A stretch of DNA of 64,000 bases from Alphaproteobacteria bacterium (GTDB lineage: Bacteria; Pseudomonadota; Alphaproteobacteria; GCA-2731375): the NCBI GenBank assembly GCA_030746295.1, contig JASLMY010000004.1:5903-69902 (forward strand), read 5' to 3'. Shown here piece after piece: positions 7,952 to 17,447 of this stretch. A program made the position numbers and the translations under genes. The notes under the pieces were generated by a model. The model ran no database searches and was not told the DNA's origin. It was given only the letters and a program-made list of their open reading frames with translations. The stretch's first letter is position 1. The number at the start of each line of letters is the position of its first letter.

Positions 7952-10033
7952 ATGGCGAAGCGATACCGGCTCGGCTGCGACATCGGCGGCACCTTCACCG
8001 ACTTCGTCCTGCTCGACGAGGCGACGGGCGAGATGCGGGTGGAGAAGTGTCTGACGACACCGGCCGACCCCTCGACCGGCGTGATGAACGGTGTCGGCCT
8101 GCTGGACGAGCGCGTGCCGGGGTTTCTGGCCGAGACGCTGCAGGTCCTTCACGGCACCACCCTCGTCATCAACGCGGTGCTGGAGCGCAAGGGTGCGAAG
8201 ACGGCGCTGATCACGACCGAGGGTTTCCGCGACGTCCTCGAGATCGCGAGCGAGCGGCGCTACGACCTTTACGATTTGCAGCAGCAATACCCCGCACCCC
8301 TGGTGCCGCGCTACCTGCGGCGTGGACTCGAGGAACGGCTACGCAGCGACGGCCTGGTGTTGACGCCGCTCGACACGGACGGGCTCGACGCCATCGCGGC
8401 CGACTTTGCCAGCGAAAGCGTCGAAGCGGTGGCGGTCTGCCTGCTGCACAGCTATCGCAGCCCCGCCCACGAGCAGGCGGTCGAAAAGCGCCTCGGCGAG
8501 TTGCTGCCGGGGATCTCTGTCTCGATCTCCTCGGACGTCCTACCGGAGATCAACGAATACGCCCGCACTTCGACCACCGTCGTCAACGCCTATACCAAGC
8601 CTTTGATGGCCCGCTATCTCGCCTCCCTCGAGGACCGGCTCGCGGTCGCCGAATTGGAGGGGCAGCTCTTGATCATGCTGTCGAGCGGTGGCGTCGCCTC
8701 GGTCGAGACCGCTTCTCGCTATCCGGTCCGCGTCATCGAGTCGGGGCCCGTCGGCGGCGTCATCGTCAGCCAGCACATCAAGAATCTGGCCGGGATCGAC
8801 GCCGCCTTCTCCTTCGACATGGGCGGCACCACGGCCAAGCTCTGCCTCTTGGAGGGTGACGAGCCGCATCGCGCCACCGAGTACGAGGTCGCCCGCGTGC
8901 ACCGCTTCAAGGCCGGCAGCGGCATTCCGATCAAGGTGCCCTGCGTCGACCTCTTGGAGATCGGCGCCGGCGGCGGCAGTATCGCCGAGATCAACCCGCT
9001 CGGCCTGCTGCAAGTCGGGCCGGAGAGCGCCGGTGCCGCACCGGGTCCGGCCTGTTATGGCCAGGGCGGCGAGCGGCCGACGGTGACGGATGCCGATCTC
9101 GTCCTTGGCTTCCTGAACGAAGACTACTTCCTCGGCGGCACGATGGATTTGGACCGGCAAGCGAGCCGAGACGCGATCGGGCATCGGGTGGCTGAGCCGC
9201 TCGGCCTCGACATCGAGCGTGCCGCCTGGGGGATTCACGACTCGGTCAACGAGAGCATGGCCTCGGCGACCAAGATGTACGCCGCCGAGCGCGGCGTCGA
9301 TTGCGCCAGCCTGGCGTTGGTCGCATCGGGCGGGGCCGGGCCCGTGCACTGCTATGGTCTGGCGCGGAAGCTCGGTATCCGCGAGATCGTCGTGCCGCCG
9401 GCCGTCGGTGTCGCCTCGGCGATCGGCTTCTTGGCCGCGCCGGTCTCCTATGACCTGGTGCGGACCCACAAGACACCGCTCGCCAGCGCCGACTTGGCCG
9501 AGATCGACGCCCGCTTCGAGGCGATGCGTCGCGAGGCAGTCGACACCCTGGCCCGGGCCGGCGAGCCGGCGGTGGCGGCCGTCGAGCGCTCTTTCGACAT
9601 CCGCTATGTGGGCCAGGGCTACGAGATCAACGTTGCCGTTGGGACCGATGCCGTCGCGGCGGTCGGCCGCGAGCGCCTGCTGGACCGCTTCAAAGAGACC
9701 TACGAGGCCCTCTTCGGCCGTGCCTTCCCCGAGAACGAGTTCGAGATCGTGAACCTTCGCCTGATCGCCCGAGGCCCGAGACCGGAGAGCCCGCTACGCC
9801 CGCGAGAGGCCGTCGGCGGCACGGCGCTCAAGGGATCGCGCCCAGCCTATTGTCCTCAGGCGCAGGCCTTCGTCGCGCATGCGGTCTACGACCGCTACGC
9901 CCTGGCGCCGGGGGCGACGTTCGCCGGCCCCGCGATCGTCGAAGAGCGGGAATCGACCTCCATCGTCGGCACCGGCGCCCGCGCCCGGGTCGACGATCTG
10001 GGGCTCTTGAGAATCCAGATGAGCGAGGCCTGA
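7952..10033 (+). CDS. hyuA: Hydantoinase/oxoprolinase subunit A
   Basis: A 693-aa ATP-dependent ring-opening amidohydrolase subunit of the N-methylhydantoinase A/5-oxoprolinase/acetone carboxylase-beta superfamily. It has the ASKHA-type nucleotide-binding motif DIGGTFTDFVL at about 9-19, SSGGVAS near 249, the second phosphate loop DMGGTTAKLCL near 289-300, and a C-terminal beta-rich domain. I chose ATG 7952, which follows GGAGG closely; an in-frame ATG 15 codons earlier would add Gly/Ser-rich residues. hyuB follows after five bases, so the two form the usual AB complex. The substrate could be a hydantoin, oxoproline or another cyclic amide. Confidence 0.93.
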   Translation: MAKRYRLGCDIGGTFTDFVLLDEATGEMRVEKCLTTPADPSTGVMNGVGLLDERVPGFLAETLQVLHGTTLVINAVLERKGAKTALITTEGFRDVLEIASERRYDLYDLQQQYPAPLVPRYLRRGLEERLRSDGLVLTPLDTDGLDAIAADFASESVEAVAVCLLHSYRSPAHEQAVEKRLGELLPGISVSISSDVLPEINEYARTSTTVVNAYTKPLMARYLASLEDRLAVAELEGQLLIMLSSGGVASVETASRYPVRVIESGPVGGVIVSQHIKNLAGIDAAFSFDMGGTTAKLCLLEGDEPHRATEYEVARVHRFKAGSGIPIKVPCVDLLEIGAGGGSIAEINPLGLLQVGPESAGAAPGPACYGQGGERPTVTDADLVLGFLNEDYFLGGTMDLDRQASRDAIGHRVAEPLGLDIERAAWGIHDSVNESMASATKMYAAERGVDCASLALVASGGAGPVHCYGLARKLGIREIVVPPAVGVASAIGFLAAPVSYDLVRTHKTPLASADLAEIDARFEAMRREAVDTLARAGEPAVAAVERSFDIRYVGQGYEINVAVGTDAVAAVGRERLLDRFKETYEALFGRAFPENEFEIVNLRLIARGPRPESPLRPREAVGGTALKGSRPAYCPQAQAFVAHAVYDRYALAPGATFAGPAIVEERESTSIVGTGARARVDDLGLLRIQMSEA

Positions 10034-10038
10034 GGACG

Positions 10039-11709
10039 ATGGCAAGCACCTTCGATTCCCTGGAGCTGGAGATCGCCTGGTCGCGCATCGCCTCCATCGC
10101 CGAGGAAGCGGACGCCAACGTCATGCGCACGGCCTTCTCCAGCATCATCCGCGATTCCCACGATTATTCCTGCGCCATCTACGATGCGCGCGGCAATCTC
10201 TTGTCGCAGCCGAACTTCGTCACGCCGGGGCACATGGGCGGCATGTCGGCGGCGATGAAGACGCTGACCCGGCACTTCGCTTACGAGGACCTCAGGGACG
10301 GTGACATGATCGTCACCAACGACCCCTGGATCATGTCCGGCCACCTGCCCGACATACTGGTGACCGCACCCGTCTTCCACCGCTCGCGGCTGGTAGCCTT
10401 CGCGGCCTGCGTCTTCCATCACCAGGACATCGGCGGCCATCTCGGCATCGACAACCGCGAGGTCTACGAGGAGGGCCTGCAGATCCCGCCCTGCCTGCTC
10501 TACCGCGCGGGCCGGGAGAACGAGGAGCTGTTCCGCGTCATCGGCCAGAACGTCCGCGTGCCGGACCTCGTCGTCAACGATCTGCGCTCGCAGGTGGCGA
10601 CCGTGCATTTCACCGGCGGCCGCATCCGCGCCTTCCTCGAGGAGATGGGCCTCGACGGCCTGGAGCCGCTGGCCGACGAGATTTACGACCGCACCGAGGC
10701 AGCACTCAGGCGCGGCATCGCCGAGATTCCCGACGGCACTTATCGCTCGGAATGCTTGGTCGAGGGCGGCGAGGGCGAGGCCAAGATCGGCCTGAAGCTC
10801 CGGCTCGATGTGCAAGACGGCGCCATCCTCGCAGACTTCTCCGGGACGGAGCCCCAAGTCGACAAGGGCATCAACTGTGTCTTCAACTACACGCTGGCCT
10901 ATTGCGTCTTCGCACTGAAGAGCATTGCCGCCCCATTCGTGCCCTCGAACGCCGGCACCATGCGACCCTTCACGGTCGCGGCGCCGGACGGCTCGATCCT
11001 GAACGCGCGACGGCCCGCCGCCGTGGTCGGACGCACCTCGATCGGGCAATACATCCCCGAGCTCGTGTTCCGGGCCTTGGCCACGGCGGTGCCCGAGCGC
11101 GTCATCGCCGAGAGCGGCTCGCTGCCGCTGTGGTGGCTGACGCTGTCGGGCCGGCGGCGAGACGGGCGGGCCTTCGTGATCGGGCCGATGTTCTCCGGCG
11201 GCCTCGGCGCCCGCAGCAGCGCCGACGGCGTCTCGGCGCTGACCTTTCCGGCCAACATCAAGAACAACCCCGTCGAGATGATCGAAAGCGACAGCCCGCT
11301 TCTGGTCGAGCGACGCGAGCTCGTCCCCGACTCGGCTGGCCCCGGCCGTCATCGCGGCGGCTTCGGCCAGGAGTTCGTCTTGGTCGTACCCGAGGACGAG
11401 ACGGCACCGGACGGCGCGGTGGTGAATTTCCTGCTGGCCGGTCGGATGCAGGACGGAGCCAAGGGGCTCGCCGGCGGCGGCGAAGGCGTTGCCGGCTCGG
11501 TCACCGTCAATGGCCGCTCGATCGGCTGGGGAAAGCCGCACCTCCTACAGCCGGGCGACCGCGTCGCCTACCGTACCGCCGGCGGTGGCGGCTATGGCGA
11601 TCCCCGCGAGCGCGAGCCTGTCCTGGTCGCGCGCGAGCTCAGGGACGGTCTGATCTCTCCCGGCCTAGCGAAATCGGTCTACGGGCGCGAGCCCGGAACC
11701 GAGTTCTGA
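10039..11709 (+). CDS. hyuB: Hydantoinase/oxoprolinase subunit B
   Basis: A 556-aa HyuB-family subunit. Characteristic stretches include RTAFSSIIRDSHDYSCAIYD near the start (about 33-52), GHMGGM (about 64-69), NDPWIMSGHLPDI (about 94-106), VFHHQDIGG (about 129-137), and the C-terminal GGGGYGDPRERE. In this family the acidic and His residues of the NDPW/HHxD segments bind metal. The start at ATG 10039 is preceded by GAGGA and lies five bases after the hyuA stop. The far C-terminus ends with the usual GxGFG-like glycine-rich part. It converges on the sensor kinase gene with a 47-base gap and no obvious terminator. Confidence 0.93.
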   Translation: MASTFDSLELEIAWSRIASIAEEADANVMRTAFSSIIRDSHDYSCAIYDARGNLLSQPNFVTPGHMGGMSAAMKTLTRHFAYEDLRDGDMIVTNDPWIMSGHLPDILVTAPVFHRSRLVAFAACVFHHQDIGGHLGIDNREVYEEGLQIPPCLLYRAGRENEELFRVIGQNVRVPDLVVNDLRSQVATVHFTGGRIRAFLEEMGLDGLEPLADEIYDRTEAALRRGIAEIPDGTYRSECLVEGGEGEAKIGLKLRLDVQDGAILADFSGTEPQVDKGINCVFNYTLAYCVFALKSIAAPFVPSNAGTMRPFTVAAPDGSILNARRPAAVVGRTSIGQYIPELVFRALATAVPERVIAESGSLPLWWLTLSGRRRDGRAFVIGPMFSGGLGARSSADGVSALTFPANIKNNPVEMIESDSPLLVERRELVPDSAGPGRHRGGFGQEFVLVVPEDETAPDGAVVNFLLAGRMQDGAKGLAGGGEGVAGSVTVNGRSIGWGKPHLLQPGDRVAYRTAGGGGYGDPREREPVLVARELRDGLISPGLAKSVYGREPGTEF

Positions 11710-11756
11710 GGCGGGCGATGCCGGCTCCGAAACGGACAGCGGCCGCCGCCTAGGCA

Positions 11757-14552
11757 CTACGCGGCACCCGTTCGCGGATCGTCGATCGATGCGAGAAGCC
11801 GATTGAATGCGGCCGCGGCGACGCCGTCCAACTCCGCATCGCGTTCTGGCCGTGTCGGTTCGGTCGGGCCGCTGCCGGTCTCGGCAGAGGCATCGACGCC
11901 GACGCAACGCGCCATAGCCGCGAATAGACGTTCCGGGACGATCGGCTTGCTGACGTAATCGTTCATACCGGCGGCGAGATAGGTCTCGCGATCGCCGGCC
12001 ATGGCATTCGCCGTCAGGGCGATGATGGGAATGCGACCGATCTCGCCGTCGAGGCGCCGGATTTCCCGGGCCGTGGCGGGGCCGTCCATCTCGGGCATGT
12101 GGATGTCCATCAGGACCAGGTCGTACGGGCGCCGTAATACCGCCGCTATCGCCTCGCGTCCGTCGCCGACGATGTCGACGTGGTGGCCGCCGTCGGCGAG
12201 GATCGCGGTGACGACGGTTTGATTCACCGGGTGGTCTTCGGCAACCAGAATGTGCAAGGGGCGGTTGCGGCAGATCTCGGTCGGTACCGCCACGTCCGCT
12301 GCGCATGCATCGGTGACGAGGTTTTCCGCCTCGCCTTCGCGGCAGCGAATGGTGAACCAGAAGGTCGTACCCTGGCCGAGCAAGCTCTCGACACCGATGG
12401 CGCCGCCCATTCTCTCGGCCAGGTGCTTGCAGATGGCCAAGCCCAGACCGGTGCCGCCATAGCGTCGCGCGGTCGAGGAATCGGCCTGGCTGAACTTGTC
12501 GAAGAGCCTCGGCAGCACGTCGTCCGCGATGCCGACGCCGGTATCGGCGACCTCGAAGCGAAGCTCGATCCCGTCTCCGGCCTGCCGTCGGCTCGTGACC
12601 CGGACCGTTATGTGTCCCTCGGACGTGAACTTGAGGGCGTTGCCGACCATGTTGAAGAGAACTTGCCGCAATCGCACCGGATCGGCCCGCAACACGGTCG
12701 GCGTTTCCGGCGCGATGTCGATCGAGAACCCCAAGCCCTTGCTCTCGGCCTTGGCCGCCCAGAGTTGCGCGACATTGTTCAGCACCGCCTTCAGGTCGAA
12801 GTCCAGCTCCTCGAGCTCCAGCCGACCGGCCTCGACCTTGGAGAGGTCGAGGATGTCGTTCAGGATCGTCAAGAGAACGTCGCCGGAATCCCTGATGATC
12901 GACGCCAGGCGGCGCTGCTGGGGGGCGAGGTCGGTGTTCAGGAGCAACCCCGCCGTCGTCAGAACGCCGTTCATCGGCGTGCGGATCTCGTGGCTCATAT
13001 TGGCCAAGAACTCGGACTTGGCGCGGTTCGAGAGATCGGCCCGTTCCTCGCTGGCCCTGAGGGCCCGCTCGACCTCGATCCGATCCGTGATGTCGGTGAT
13101 CACGCCGCCGAGCCCGACCAGCGTGCCGTTGTCCAAGATCGGGAATCGGCTGATCGTGAAGCTCCTTTCCCCGCCGGTGAACATCGGATGCCGGAACTCG
13201 TCGTTGACCACCGATAGGGTGTTGAGCAGCTTCTGGTCGCCGGCGTCATAGCGGTCCGCCAGGTGTTTGGGGAAAATGTCGTAGACGGTCTTGCCGACGA
13301 CGTGTTCGGAGGTGACGCCGAACCAGTCTTCGAACTGGCGATTGGTCAGGAGGTAGCGCTGTTCCAGATCTTTCAGGAAGACCGCCGCCGGCATTTGGTC
13401 CATCACCGTCTTCAGGCGTCCCTCGCTTTCACGCAACCGAACCTCGGCGTGCCGCTGCTGCGTGATGTTGGAGCCGGTACCCCGGTAGCCCTTGAAGTTG
13501 CCGTCGACATCGAAAACCGGCTTGCCGTTGATGGAGAGCCATTGGGTCTCGCCGTCGGCGCTGAGGCGCGGGTGAACGAAGCCGCGGATCGGACGGTGTG
13601 CCTCCAGGTCCGAGAGATGCTGCAGCCAGGCGTCCGTGTCGACGTTCGGGATACCGGTCTCTTGGCGGGTTTTGCCGAGCAGCGCTTCCTGGGGCACGCT
13701 GGTGGCTTCGGTAAAGCGGTCGGAAAAGAACGAAAAGCGGAGGTTCTCGTCCATTTCCCAGAACCAGTCCGAGGCTGCCTCGGCGAAGTCCTCCAGCCGC
13801 CGCTCTCGTTCGCGCAGTTGCAGCCGATAGGTCTTCGAGACCCGATGCAGCAGCTCGTTCAAGGCCTCGGCCATCTCGCCCAGCTCGTCGGCGCGGTTGA
13901 AGGCCAGGGTGTAGCGGTCCGCGTTGTCGGGGTCTTCCTGCGCCGACACCAGCATGGCTCTCAGCTCGAGCATCGGCCACAGGACCTGCCGGCCGAGGAT
14001 CAGCACGGTGACCAGCGAAACGAAGACCGAAACCAGCAGCACCAGGCCGGCGATACGCCAGAGAAAGGCGCCCAGCTCGGCCTTGGTCCAGCTCGCGTCC
14101 AGGCGTCCGACGACGGTCAGTGGCAGGCCGGTCTGCCGGCTCGACCACACGACTTCGTAGCGGTCGCCGGCGGCGAGCCAGACTTTTGTCTCTCCCGCAC
14201 TTTCAGCTGCCGATGGCGTCAGTTCGGGCGTCTCGCCCATGGTGGCCGTCAGACGCCCCCCGTCGTCGTATACGGCGATGCCCCGCACCCAGGTTCCGCC
14301 GAGCGCTCTCGACTCGGTCCCCAGCCGGTCCGAACTCGGCGCGTCGGCTAGGTGGTGGATCGCCGCGATCACTCCGGCACGCCCCACCTCTTCGAGTCGC
14401 TTCAGCAAATCCCCTTCATAGTTCTTGTACGAGGGAATAAGGATCGCCGCCTCGACGGTCAGGATGCTCAAAAAGACGAACAGCGTGACGCGCCAGCAGA
14501 TTCGGCAGCGTGCAAGGGCGCGAATCCAGGCACGAATGAGAGCGGAAAGCAT
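11757..14552 (-). CDS. Hybrid sensor histidine kinase (two PAS domains, receiver)
   Basis: A 931-aa membrane sensor kinase. It has TM1 (about 15-38), a periplasmic sensor of about 120 residues, TM2 (about 160-182), HAMP, PAS1 (about 258-375), PAS2 (about 380-495), and HisKA with the phospho-acceptor His521 in [10 protein letters not shown]. The HATPase domain (N box [25 protein letters not shown]) is intact, and a C-terminal REC domain carries acceptor Asp816 in [11 protein letters not shown]. The open frame extends 300 codons upstream across the antiparallel DUF1538 gene. The proper start is ATG 14552, with AAGGA nine bases before it, because TM1 begins right after. No HPt or output regulator is adjacent, so the phosphorelay partner is elsewhere. 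The signal is unknown. Confidence 0.93.
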   Translation of the reverse strand: MLSALIRAWIRALARCRICWRVTLFVFLSILTVEAAILIPSYKNYEGDLLKRLEEVGRAGVIAAIHHLADAPSSDRLGTESRALGGTWVRGIAVYDDGGRLTATMGETPELTPSAAESAGETKVWLAAGDRYEVVWSSRQTGLPLTVVGRLDASWTKAELGAFLWRIAGLVLLVSVFVSLVTVLILGRQVLWPMLELRAMLVSAQEDPDNADRYTLAFNRADELGEMAEALNELLHRVSKTYRLQLRERERRLEDFAEAASDWFWEMDENLRFSFFSDRFTEATSVPQEALLGKTRQETGIPNVDTDAWLQHLSDLEAHRPIRGFVHPRLSADGETQWLSINGKPVFDVDGNFKGYRGTGSNITQQRHAEVRLRESEGRLKTVMDQMPAAVFLKDLEQRYLLTNRQFEDWFGVTSEHVVGKTVYDIFPKHLADRYDAGDQKLLNTLSVVNDEFRHPMFTGGERSFTISRFPILDNGTLVGLGGVITDITDRIEVERALRASEERADLSNRAKSEFLANMSHEIRTPMNGVLTTAGLLLNTDLAPQQRRLASIIRDSGDVLLTILNDILDLSKVEAGRLELEELDFDLKAVLNNVAQLWAAKAESKGLGFSIDIAPETPTVLRADPVRLRQVLFNMVGNALKFTSEGHITVRVTSRRQAGDGIELRFEVADTGVGIADDVLPRLFDKFSQADSSTARRYGGTGLGLAICKHLAERMGGAIGVESLLGQGTTFWFTIRCREGEAENLVTDACAADVAVPTEICRNRPLHILVAEDHPVNQTVVTAILADGGHHVDIVGDGREAIAAVLRRPYDLVLMDIHMPEMDGPATAREIRRLDGEIGRIPIIALTANAMAGDRETYLAAGMNDYVSKPIVPERLFAAMARCVGVDASAETGSGPTEPTRPERDAELDGVAAAAFNRLLASIDDPRTGAA

Positions 14553-14924
14553 CACGAAGTGTCCTTCGAGCTTCACTTGACCCCGTGGTTTCCAGCCAGG
14601 CATGCGGGGCCCCGTCGCTCGCCAAAATAGATTTGGCATCTCCCGCGTGCCGCCGATTGCGCGGATCGAGTTTGCAGCCATCATCGTTACCAAATGCTTA
14701 ACGCGCGGCACCGTCGAACCGCGGAAGGCCATCACCTCTGTGTGGTCCGACACCCACTGGCGGCACCGTAGGACGGCGTTCGTCATTCTCGGCAGTCGAC
14801 TTTGATGGGGATCAATGATTGGCGACCTCCCCAGGCCCGAGAATCCAGGCCTGGGACGTAAGCGGCGAGGACGGGGCCAAGGTCCGCCTCGCACCCGACG
14901 ACGCTTCGACGGAGACGGCAACTG

Positions 14925-16696
14925 GTGGCTCGGCAAGTGCGCTTCAGCGAGTTCGTTCGCGACGTCTCCATCAATCAGGAGTTCGTCAGCTACAACGCCC
15001 TGACGCCGACGTTGGAGCTCGACGAAGACGGCATCCCGCGGCCCTATCGGCCAAAGAACCTGCGCCTCAGGCCAATCGACGTACAGCGTCTCTTGACCCC
15101 TTACGTGGCACCGCGCTTCGTCGATCAGCTCAAGGCCGTCGTCCCCTTGGCGCTCTACTTGGTCCTCTTTCAGATCGTGGTGCTGCGGCAGACCGTGGGC
15201 GAGCCCTGGTCGGTGAGCTGGGGCCTCGCCGCCGTGATCATCGGCCTGATGTTGTTCATGGAGGGGCTCAGGCTCGGCCTCATGCCCTTCGCCGAAACCA
15301 TCGGCGATACGCTGCCGAAGAAGTCGAAGCTGCCGGTGGTGCTGATCATCGCCTTCATGCTGGGCGTCGGGGTGACGGTGGCCGAGCCGGCGATCGGCGC
15401 CTTGCAGGTGGTCGGCTCCATCGTCGATGTCCGCAAGGCACCCTATCTCCATGTCCTGCTAACCGAATGGACGGCAGCCCTGCTGCTCGCCGTCGGTGTC
15501 GGTGTCGGCCTCGCCACGGTGATCGGCACGCTGCGCTTTCTCAACGGCTGGAGCCTGAAGCCGCTGGTCTATTTGACTCTGGCTCCGACCTTGGCGTTGA
15601 CCGTCTACTGCGCCGCCGATCCGGAGCTGGCCAAGGTCCTAGGTCTGGCTTGGGACTGCGGCGCGGTGACCACCGGTCCGGTGACGGTGCCGATCGTGCT
15701 GGCGCTCGGCATTGGCATCGCCGCGGCCGGCGGCAAGGGCGAATCGTCGCTTGCCGGCTTCGGCATCATCACGCTGGCCTCGCTCTTTCCGATCATCGGG
15801 GTCATGACGCTGGCCGTCTTCGTCGCTTCGCAGGTCTCGCCCGAGGTCGTGATTCAGAACTTCGAGGCCCTGGCCGCCCAGGAGGCGCCGACACCATGGT
15901 ATGCCGAGACCCCGGCACGCGAGATCGTGAACGGCTTTCGGGCGGTGGTGCCGTTGATCATTTTCCTTTTCCTCGTGCTGCGTTTCGTCCTCGGCGAGAA
16001 GGTGCGCGAGGCCGGAATTCTCGGCTACGGGCTGCTGCTCTGCGTTCTCGGCATGATCGTCTTCGGCGTTGGCCTGAGCTACGGCCTCTCGAGTTGGGCG
16101 AGCAGTCGGGCAGCCTGGTCGCGGCCGCTTTCGCGCCGCTAGACTACGTCGCCGACTCGCCCCTCTATGTCTACGCCGTCGGCGTCGCCATTGCGCTCGT
16201 CTTCGCCTGGATCCTCGGCTTCGGCGCCACGCTCGCCGAGCCGGCGCTGAATGCGCTCGGCCTCACGGTCGAGAACCTGACCAACGGCGCCTTCAAGAAG
16301 TCGATGCTGATGTACGCGGTATCGATCGGCGTCGGCTGCGGCATCGGTGTCGGCGTCTTGAAGGTGCTGTACGAAATTCCAATCGCCTACATCCTGATCC
16401 CGGGCTATCTGCTGGCGATCTTGCTGACCGTCTTCTCTTCCGAGGAGTTCGTCAACGTCGCCTGGGACAGCGCCGGGGTCACGACGGGGCCGGTGACGGT
16501 GCCGCTGGTCCTCGCCATGGGGCTCGGCTTCGGCAATGCAGTCAGTGCCGTCGAGGGCTTCGGCATTCTGGCGATGGCCTCGATCGGGCCGATCCTGTCG
16601 GTGCTGCTGACCGGGTTGGCGATCCAGATCGCGGTCAGTCGCCGCCAACGCGCCGCGGAGAGGGAGGCCGCCGCCGAAGGCGTCGGTGAGGTATGA
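14925..16696 (+). pseudogene. DUF1538 integral membrane protein, split by a frameshift
   Basis: A polytopic membrane protein of about 590 aa made of two homologous halves. It starts at GTG 14925 (GGAG nine bases upstream). The first frame stops at 16142, and the remaining third continues one frame back to 16696; the junction lies at about 16085-16094, where one base appears to be missing between GLSYGLS and LGEQSG. Each half has an AEPA-containing helix and the signature VTTGPVTVPxVLAxGxG. The first half additionally has a cytosolic N-terminal segment of about 65 residues. The stop overlaps the next gene (ATGA), so it is coupled to the PII-like pair. Function is unknown in the family; a transporter or channel role is inference from fold repeats and PII coupling. 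The frameshift may be a sequencing error, since everything downstream is conserved. Confidence 0.8.
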
Positions 16697-17067
16697 AAAG
16701 ACGCAAGATCACAGTGCTGACCGATGTCGCCCTCATCACCTGCATCGTGCAGCGGGGCAACGGCGACCGGATCGTGCGCGCCGCCCGCGATGCCGGTGCG
16801 CAAGGGGCGACCGTGCACTTCGCCAAGGGAACCGGTGTGCGCGAACGGCTCGGCATCCTCGGCGTCGCGGTCAACGTCGAGAAGGAAGTCATCAACATCG
16901 TCGTCTCTTCCGACCAGGTCGAGTCCGTCTTCGAGAGCATGTATCTCGCCGGCAACCTCGACACGCCGGGCATGGGGATCATGTACATCACGCCCTTGGA
17001 GAAGGCGGCGACTTATATCCCGCACGAGGTGCTGGAGAAGCTCGAGGCCTCGGAGGAGGCATGGTGA
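16693..17067 (+). CDS. PII-like signalling protein, first copy
   Basis: A 124-aa protein with the PII ferredoxin-like pattern (beta-alpha-beta-beta-alpha-beta): ITVLTDVALITCIV, helix DRIVRAARDAGAQGATVHFAKG, INIVVSSDQVESVFESMYLAG, and the closing GMGIMYITPLEKAATYIP, which sits where canonical PII has GKIFVxPVxxxIRIRTGE. The T-loop region is short (around GTGVRERLG) and lacks the uridylylated Tyr of GlnB/GlnK. It overlaps the end of the DUF1538 gene by four bases and the second PII-like gene by seven. It probably trimerises and binds a small effector to control the membrane protein; the effector is unknown. Confidence 0.83.
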   Translation: MKRRKITVLTDVALITCIVQRGNGDRIVRAARDAGAQGATVHFAKGTGVRERLGILGVAVNVEKEVINIVVSSDQVESVFESMYLAGNLDTPGMGIMYITPLEKAATYIPHEVLEKLEASEEAW

Positions 17068-17420
17068 GCCGCGAGCAAGGGGCGCCGGCAGCGACGATAG
17101 GGCAGAAGCTGATCACTTGCTTCCTGCCCAAGGGCAAGGGTCTCGCCATCGTCGAGGGCCTGCACCGGGAATTCGGCATCGACTCGGCCAACCTCAGCAG
17201 CGGTCGGGGGCAGGCGATGGTCGAGACGGTAAGCTATGGCCGCTGGGTCGAGGTCGACATCCTGAGCGTCGTCTCTGCGGCCGGCGAGGCCGAGGACGTC
17301 TTCAGCTATATCTTCGAGATGGGCGGGCTCGACCGCATCCACGGCGGCCTCATGTATCAGGCCGAGCTTACCGCCGCGACCGCCTACGCGCTGCCGGCGG
17401 TGCCCGAGGAGACCGCCTGA
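17061..17420 (+). CDS. PII-like signalling protein, second copy
   Basis: A 119-aa PII-fold protein, diverged from its upstream neighbour: KLITCFLPKGKGLAIVEGL (first strand and helix), SGRGQAMVETVSYGRWVEVDILSV (loop and strands), helix GEAEDVFSYIFEMGG, and a final strand GGLMYQAELTAAT. The frame is open further upstream through the first copy, but ATG 17061 has GGAGGAGG just before it and gives a proper N-terminus. The seven-base overlap with the preceding gene means tight coupling. The pair may form a heteromer or serve two separate sites on the DUF1538 protein (inference). Confidence 0.78.
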   Translation: MVSREQGAPAATIGQKLITCFLPKGKGLAIVEGLHREFGIDSANLSSGRGQAMVETVSYGRWVEVDILSVVSAAGEAEDVFSYIFEMGGLDRIHGGLMYQAELTAATAYALPAVPEETA

Positions 17421-17447
17421 CCGCATCTCCCGCGGTCCCGCCGGGTC

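Noticed and set aside
8047..8859. Large alternative-frame ORFs inside hyuA, metH, MCP and the IOR gene
   Set aside because: Arg/Ala/Pro/Gly-rich shadows of strong coding sequence in high-GC DNA; the true frames carry full family motifs.
14555..15452. 300-codon upstream extension of the sensor kinase frame
   Set aside because: It is the antisense of the DUF1538 gene in high-GC DNA, with His/Asp/Gly-rich composition; the kinase's first membrane helix and a good ribosome site start at 14552.
16083..16100. Programmed -1 ribosomal frameshift in DUF1538
   Set aside because: No slippery heptamer or downstream stem-loop is evident at the junction, so a lost base is the simpler reading.
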